Assembly (NCBI RefSeq): GCF_963678635.1
Contig: NC_087069.1
Coordinates: forward strand, 35,693,959 to 35,757,958
DNA: 64,000 bases
Direction of reading: 5' to 3'
Source of the DNA: Symsagittifera roscoffensis
Lineage: Eukaryota > Xenacoelomorpha > Acoela > Convolutidae
Shown: in pieces, positions 59,161 through 64,000 of the stretch
How the letters are laid out: the number at the start of each line of letters is the position of its first letter
Position numbering within the stretch: position 1 is the first letter of the stretch
Translations under genes and position numbers: made by a program
Notes under the pieces: model-generated
What the model was told of the DNA's origin: nothing
Databases searched by the model: none
What the model saw: only the letters and a program-made list of their open reading frames with translations

Positions 59161-61650
59161 AATTTGGAAAGAAACAATGTTTTTCTAGTTGACTTTACAG
59201 AACGGGAGGCGTTCCCGAGAAGCGTATCGACGAGCAACGCCGGGTTACCTATTGCCCTCTAAATCAAACAGCCAAGCCTTAATATTTCGACGAACACGAT
59301 ATGAAATGTTTCCCGGTACACTGAATCACATGAAAGAAGCTAGCGACCCCATACCTTGTTCAAGGAACCCTTTCAATTGCAGTCTGCTAAGCGCCAAAAA
59401 AGAGAAAACTACAATTTCGAGAATTCTAATAACTGAAACAAAAAGACTTTCCTTTGTTTCGAAAATTATTCCAAGGTTTAACAATTTCAATTTTGTTTGA
59501 TTTGATTTTTAAGCTGATTCAACATGACCGTGTGTGTTTTATTTATCTCAGTTTTTATCTCGCTTAACAGATCAATTAAAGTTTGCTCTGAAAGATTTCA
59601 GCAAAAGGTTAGTGAAAAATTAAAAAAAAATTGTTTATCGAGAATAATTTTTCGCTAAAAAAATTGTTTAAGAAAGAATAAGAGAGAGAAAAAAGTACGC
59701 TTGCTTTTTAATGAACCTTATTTGAAATATCCTTTTCAGGGTATTGCTTTCTTTCCAAAAGAAGGGTCCAACAATTTCTTGTTGGTAGTCCAACCATATT
59801 TATTTGGCTTTTTTATTAAACACTCTCTGCACTCTCTCTCATTTTACTTTGTGCCCGATGAGGTTAGCTAGGTCTTATGCAAAGTAACCTATGCTTATCC
59901 TAATTAGGCATCAGATAGCTTCTTAAAGTTTCTTATTACATAATTACCTGAATTTAAAATGAAAAAGCTCATTTAACGGTAAAAATGAAGGGGACAAATT
60001 TGAAAAATTACGTTTTTTTTTCTAGTTTTTAACACGACCAGTAGAACTGTGCTCGAGATCAAATAAAACTTACTGGTTTGGTGTAAACTTATTTCAAAGA
60101 CACTTTGGCTCAACTAGTTTTCCTTTTTTTCTCAACATATTAAGTTTGAGGTGTTCCTTTAATTTGGAAAGAAACAATGTTTTTCTACTTGACTTTACAG
60201 AACGGGAGGCGTTCCCGAGAAGCGTATCGACGAGCAACGCCGGGTTACCTATTGCCCTCTAAATCAAACAGCCAAGCCTTAATATTTCGACGAACACGAT
60301 ATGAAATGTTTCCCGGTACACTGAATCACATCATTGAGCTAGCGACCCCATACCTTGTTCAAGGAACCCTTTCAATTGCAGTCTGCTAAGCGCCAAAAAA
60401 GAGAAAACTACAATTTCGAGAATTCTTATAACTGAAACAAAAAGACTTTCCTTTGTTCCAAAAATTATTCCAAGGTTTAACAATTTCAATTTTGTTTGAT
60501 TTGATTTTTAAGCTGATTCAACATGACCGTGTGTGTTTTATTTATCTCAGTTTTTATCTCGCTTAACAGATCAATTAAAGTTTGCTCTGAAAGATTTCAG
60601 CAAAAGGTTAGTGAAAAATTAAAAAAAAATCGTTTATCGAGAATAATTTTTCGCTAAAAAAATTGTTTAAGAAAGAATAAGAGAGAGAAAAAAGTACGCT
60701 TGCTTTTTAATGAACCTTATTTGAAATATCCTTTTCAGGGTATTGCTTTCTTTCCAAAAGAAGGGTCCAACAATTTCTTGTTGGTAGTCCAACCATATTT
60801 ATTTGGCTTTTTTATTAAACACTCTCTGCACTCTCTCTCATTTTACTTTGTGCCCGATGAGGTTAGCTAGGTCTTATGCAAAGTAACCTAGAGTGTTTTA
60901 AGCCATAACTCTGCTTTGTATTTCGTTTATATACATGTTTTGTGTGTAAAACTGACAATTTTTTGGTAAAAAATGTGAAAAAATGAAAATTTATGTATTT
61001 TTTCGAAAGATAAACATGGCCCTTAAACCTGCTCGGGAAATCAGGGCAAATTGATTGAGGTTAGTTTCAATGGATTTGGAAACCAAAACTTTTTTTTACC
61101 AATTTTTAACTTTAATTTTTACACAAAAATCAGATTTTTGCAAAAAGTCACAATTTTTGAAGCCTCTACTCTCTTTGATTGGGCTAAAAACGTTTTTTAA
61201 ATTTCTATGCTTATCCTAATTAGGCATCAGATAGCTTCTTAAAGTTTCTTATTACATAATTATCTGAATTTAAAATGAAAAAGCTCATTTAACGGTAAAA
61301 ATGAAGGGGAAAAATTTGAAAAATTATGTTTTTTTTTCTAGTTTTTAACACGACCAGTAGAACTGTGCTCGAGATCAAATAAAACTTACTGGTTTGGTGT
61401 AAACTTATTTCAAAGACACTTTGGCTCAACTAGTTTTCCTTTTTTTCTCAACATATTAAGTTTGAGGTGTTCCTTTAATTTGGAAAGAAACAATGTTTTT
61501 CTACTTGACTTTACAGAACGGGAGGCGTTCCCGAGAAGCGTATCGACGAGCAACGCCGGGTTACCTATTGCCCTCTAAATCAAACAGCCAAGCGTTAATA
61601 TTTCGACGAACACGATATGAAATGTTTCCCGGTACACTGAATCACATGAA
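59161..61650 (+). repeat. Locally multiplied AT-rich block with inverted-repeat arm (three starts)
   Basis: AATTTGGAAAGAAACAATGT begins at 59161, 60161 and 61477, giving units of 1000 and 1316 bases and a third partial one. The difference is a segment of about 316 bases (about 60888-61215) missing from the first unit. Each start is followed by the right inverted-repeat arm (GAACGGGAGGCGTTCCCGAG onwards). The first two continue into GCTAGCGACCCCATACC, the end of the orphan ORF. Unit 1 has the block only once (50803-52120). Confidence 0.9.
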
Positions 61651-62360
61651 AGAACTTTGATTTCGATATGTTTTAAACATGTTCGAATGACAACCTATGC
61701 TTATCATATGCAATTAACCAATGCAACCTATGAAATTATCAAGATATCCAATTTGAAAATTTTTCCTTTTCCAACTTTATTTCATATTTCAACTACCTTA
61801 TATAGTTGAGGGCTTTAATTTCTCCAATTTTTATTTCATATTTCTACTTTTTATTATACCTATTTAAGCAAACCAAAAAGTGGACTTGAAATCATTAAAA
61901 ATTTATTGCTTCCCAGTTAAAATTAGCCAAAAAAAGTTTTAGGCTGAATCTGAACCATTCTGAGCTTAAAACTTTGTAATTTAGTGCTGAAATGTTAATT
62001 GAAACTCTAAACCAATCACCTAAAAAGTGCCAAACCTTTAAAAAAAGGTTAACGCTACCCCTTAAAATTAATAGCACAAGTTTGAGGCTGTAAAGGAATC
62101 AGTTTTTCAAAAAAGAAAACCTTTGCACTTGAATAAGGTGATTAGATAAATAGAGCCTAAAGCTGTAATAAACCCTGTTTTTGGAAAGGAAATTACTTAT
62201 TGTTCACGGCAAAGTATAACTCTCGTAAATGGCTTCTACTTGTCCTTAATCGCAAAACTCTTGGCTTCTAGTCCTATTCACTTCTCGTTTTTGCTTCTTC
62301 AAAATCAGATTTACTTCATTGTTGAAATTTTTCTGAATTACTTCAGTAACTTCAACAAAC
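61651..62360. other. AT-rich non-coding region, unit 2
   Basis: No gene is seen. It repeats 52100-52827 with scattered changes and leads directly to the polymerase start. Short open frames here are not conserved in length between the two copies. Confidence 0.6.
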
Positions 62361-63190
62361 AATGCCGAGCTCTAATTCTATTGCGACACCTGTTCTTGCC
62401 AGCAGTGCGCAAAATTACTGAGCTCTAAAAGGAACTTGAGAAGACCTGAGCAAAAATTACATAAGAGCCTTCCCCCTCCTACTCAAATTGTTTGCGAAAA
62501 GTGTCTCGAATCATTCGAGAGTTTGTCGGAAGCCCGCGAGCACGTCGAGCTGGCACATGACATGACTTCCAATAGTCATTGTATCTATTGTCATACAACA
62601 TTTCTCACCGTGGAAAGCTACCAAAAACTTTTGCTGAAGAAGCAAGCCTTGCCAGTTTGGGACGGCATCGAGACAAGTTCTTCCGCTGCCCCGACGGAAA
62701 GCGCGTTCAGAGGTAAATTGCGCCGATACGATCTCAAATTTGGTGAAAAAGAAATGAAATTGATTCAAGTCATGATGAAAAACAAGGACGAACTAGATGC
62801 TCTCATACCGAAAAAGGTCAAAGAGGGTCCGAACAAAGTGCAGCTCCATGTGGAAGACGGGGACACTAAAAAATTAGATAGGATCATGCAATTTCTAAAC
62901 ACTAAGACATTGACAGTGTACTTCGAGGGAATAGCTGGGGATGAATACTTGGAACTGATCGAACTTATGGTCAACTTATTCAATTCGTTCTCTTCTCACG
63001 ATAGCGGATGGATTATCGATCGAATTGAAAGACTGCAAATCAGTTTCGCGGCCTTCTCCAATAAGAACAGGATCCTACCTCGAGCTTCCTGATATACTCA
63101 GCGCTGCTTCTACTCTGCTCACAAATATCAACACTAAATATGATGACCGTTGTTTTCAATACTGTTTTGTTGCAGTATATCAAAACGTGA
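62361..63190 (+). pseudogene. Polinton DNA polymerase B N-terminal part, unit 2
   Basis: Copy of 52828-53670. A stop at about 62373 follows the first codons. From there to 63092 the frame is open for over 218 codons: LRRPEQKLHKSLPPPTQIVC, the C2H2-type CEKCLESFESLSEAREHVEL, CIYCHTTFLTVESYQKLLLK, LRRYDLKFGEKEMKLIQVMM and DSGWIIDRIERLQISFAAFS. Unlike unit 1 it has no break at 53075-equivalent. The frame change at the end (about 63060) is shared with unit 1 (about 53525). Reading resumes with RTGSYLELPDILSAASTLLT and DDRCFQYCFVAVYQ. Then a deletion of about 1.6 kb removes the exonuclease region. Confidence 0.85.
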
Positions 63191-63353
63191 ATGACCCGCC
63201 CTCTGATAATAGTTCTCCCAATGAAACTGATAATAGTTCTCCCGATTTTCAACTTCAGATTGGGGATTTTTATAGCGGCCCTTCTCAGAAACAGAGCTGC
63301 AAGAAGAAGAAGAAGCTTCTAGTAGCCGAGTCCGTAAACTTTCCCCAATAATT
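63191..63353 (+). pseudogene. Deletion fusion of polymerase to the right-end ORF, unit 2
   Basis: Right after NVNDPPSDNSSP the frame passes into the C-terminal half of the ORF at 55235-55447 (NETDNSSPDFQLQIGDFYSG, a lysine run, LLVAESVNFPQ). The phrase GATAATAGTTCTCCC occurs twice at the joint (63206 and 63230) and once in unit 1 (55325), so a short direct repeat marks the deletion. The result is an in-frame but artificial fusion. Confidence 0.7.
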
Positions 63354-64000
63354 AACCCCTTCATTTTATCTGAAGCTTCAGAAGAACGGCCATCTAAAAA
63401 ACAGTGCAAAGAAAACCAAAACAATAAACATTAAATTCTGAAATATATTTCCAGATGATTTCTACTGTTCGTCCTTTTTATACTTCGACCAGTACATGTT
63501 TTTGGTTTTTACCAATTTAAAACTAATAAAATTTTCGTATTGGGCTCAATCACTGTTTTAACATACATAGCTTCAGGCAAATAAACTAGTTGACGCAAAC
63601 CAAATGTTAATTCAAATAAAAGTGTAAAATACTTTGATTCGATTTCAATATCAAACTTTTAACAGCATGACAACTCTTCGACGAAAAGAAAAAAGCCAGG
63701 AAATGATATCGACATGAAGCTAGGACGAAAAAGAAAAGTTCAGGATTTAGGACGATGAACTTTAGTTATCGCGGGAAAAGGGACCGCTTTAAAAGGAATT
63801 GGAAGGAATTATTGTATCGGGTCCCGTTTGTTAAGCTCAGCGTAACAAGATCCTAAGGAGGGGGTCTTTTACTTTAGGGTTGGGAAGTTACGTTCATTTA
63901 TAAAATCCTAGGATAGGGGTCCTCCAAAAAATTAAGGACCCTTTTCCTAGGATTTTGCTTTACGTGGAGACCCCCCCCTAGGAAGCTCAAAAACCGCTCA
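63354..64000. other. Right-end non-coding region and foldback sequence
   Basis: 63354-63640 repeats 55448-55727. Beyond 63640 nothing matches the rest of the window. The segment 63640-63840 is AG-rich without a supported gene. From 63850 a nested inverted repeat begins (see hairpin). The Polinton sequence probably ends near 63640. Confidence 0.5.
63902..63956. repeat. Hairpin: 22-bp arms, 11-base loop, with a second outer inverted pair
   Basis: The inner arms AAAATCCTAGGATAGGGGTC and its partner around GACCCTTTTCCTAGGATTTT (63902-63923 and 63935-63956) pair with two mismatches around an 11-base loop. An outer pair (ATCCTAAGGAGGGGGTCTT at 63850-63868 and GAGACCCCCCCCTAGGA at 63967-63983) is also partly complementary. 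It looks like the end or centre of a small foldback element and not a transcription terminator. Confidence 0.75.

Larger units (their letters stand above)
55734..63640 (+). mobile_element. Polinton unit 2: partial tandem copy of 46.67-55.73 kb
   Basis: Sequence from 55734 repeats that from 46673 at an offset of about 9061 bases. It runs through capsid, protease, minus-strand genes, orphan ORF, the AT-rich region and the start of the polymerase. Differences are scattered substitutions, a deletion of about 0.3 kb at 57176, local duplications at 59.16-61.65 kb, and a deletion of about 1.6 kb in the polymerase at about 63200. ATPase, integrase and the first capsid-associated genes are not included. 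Confidence 0.85.

Noticed and set aside
1-64000. Bacterial or organelle contamination
   Set aside because: There are no bacterial operons, ribosome-binding-site patterns or organelle genes. The content is Ty3/Gypsy and Polinton sequence typical of animal nuclear DNA.

Overview
This window looks like a transposon graveyard from an animal genome, most likely an aquatic or parasitic invertebrate. I cannot place the species. I see no host gene, no tRNA or rRNA, and nothing bacterial. Almost everything recognisable belongs to two kinds of mobile DNA: Ty3/Gypsy-type LTR retrotransposons (1 to about 41.55 kb) and Polinton/Maverick-type virus-like DNA transposons (about 41.56 to 63.6 kb). Nearly all coding units are broken by stops and frame changes, so most entries are pseudogenes.

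Retrotransposon half. Two related families are present. Family A has three partial copies: A1 (1-2475, gag to the start of RT), A2 (about 3.1-8.8 kb, leader satellite plus gag) and A3 (32.8-41.5 kb, late gag to a second reading unit). Family B (8.8-32.8 kb) looks like one very large element of about 24 kb. It has an LTR (8795-9706), a 2.9-kb leader with a 25-bp repeat array, gag, protease, RT, RNase H and integrase, then a Pol C-terminal module that resembles a TARG1/OARD1-type macro domain (21424-21990). A second, 8.7-kb coding unit follows (ORF2, 22389-31080), with an SGNH/GDSL-hydrolase-like domain, then a 3' region and a second LTR (31923-32774). Family A repeats the same order in A3: pol, macro-like module at 38.4-38.9 kb, about 0.5 kb of spacer, then an ORF2 with a coiled coil and SGNH-like block. 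The two families differ clearly in protein sequence, so this layout appears to be ancestral. It is the strongest candidate for something poorly described.

Both families have tandem repeats upstream of gag. Family A has a 63-64-bp satellite (3120-5970) and family B a 25-bp array (11656-11846).

Polinton half. Unit 1 (about 41.56-55.73 kb) carries remnants of a conserved unknown protein, a small membrane protein, the packaging ATPase, a DDE integrase with a 283-bp internal tandem duplication, a capsid-associated protein, a small basic virion-type protein, the double-jelly-roll major capsid protein, an adenain-like cysteine protease, a minus-strand PC4-like ssDNA-binding candidate, orphan ORFs, and the zinc-finger/exonuclease half of a protein-primed DNA polymerase. 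Unit 2 (about 55.73-63.64 kb) is a partial tandem copy of 46.67-55.73 kb. It has lost about 0.3 kb at the end of the protease and about 1.6 kb of polymerase, and has gained local duplications at 59.2-61.6 kb. Several frame breaks are shared by the two units, so they predate the duplication or come from shared homopolymer miscalls. Inverted repeats of about 100 bp flank the region between protease and polymerase.
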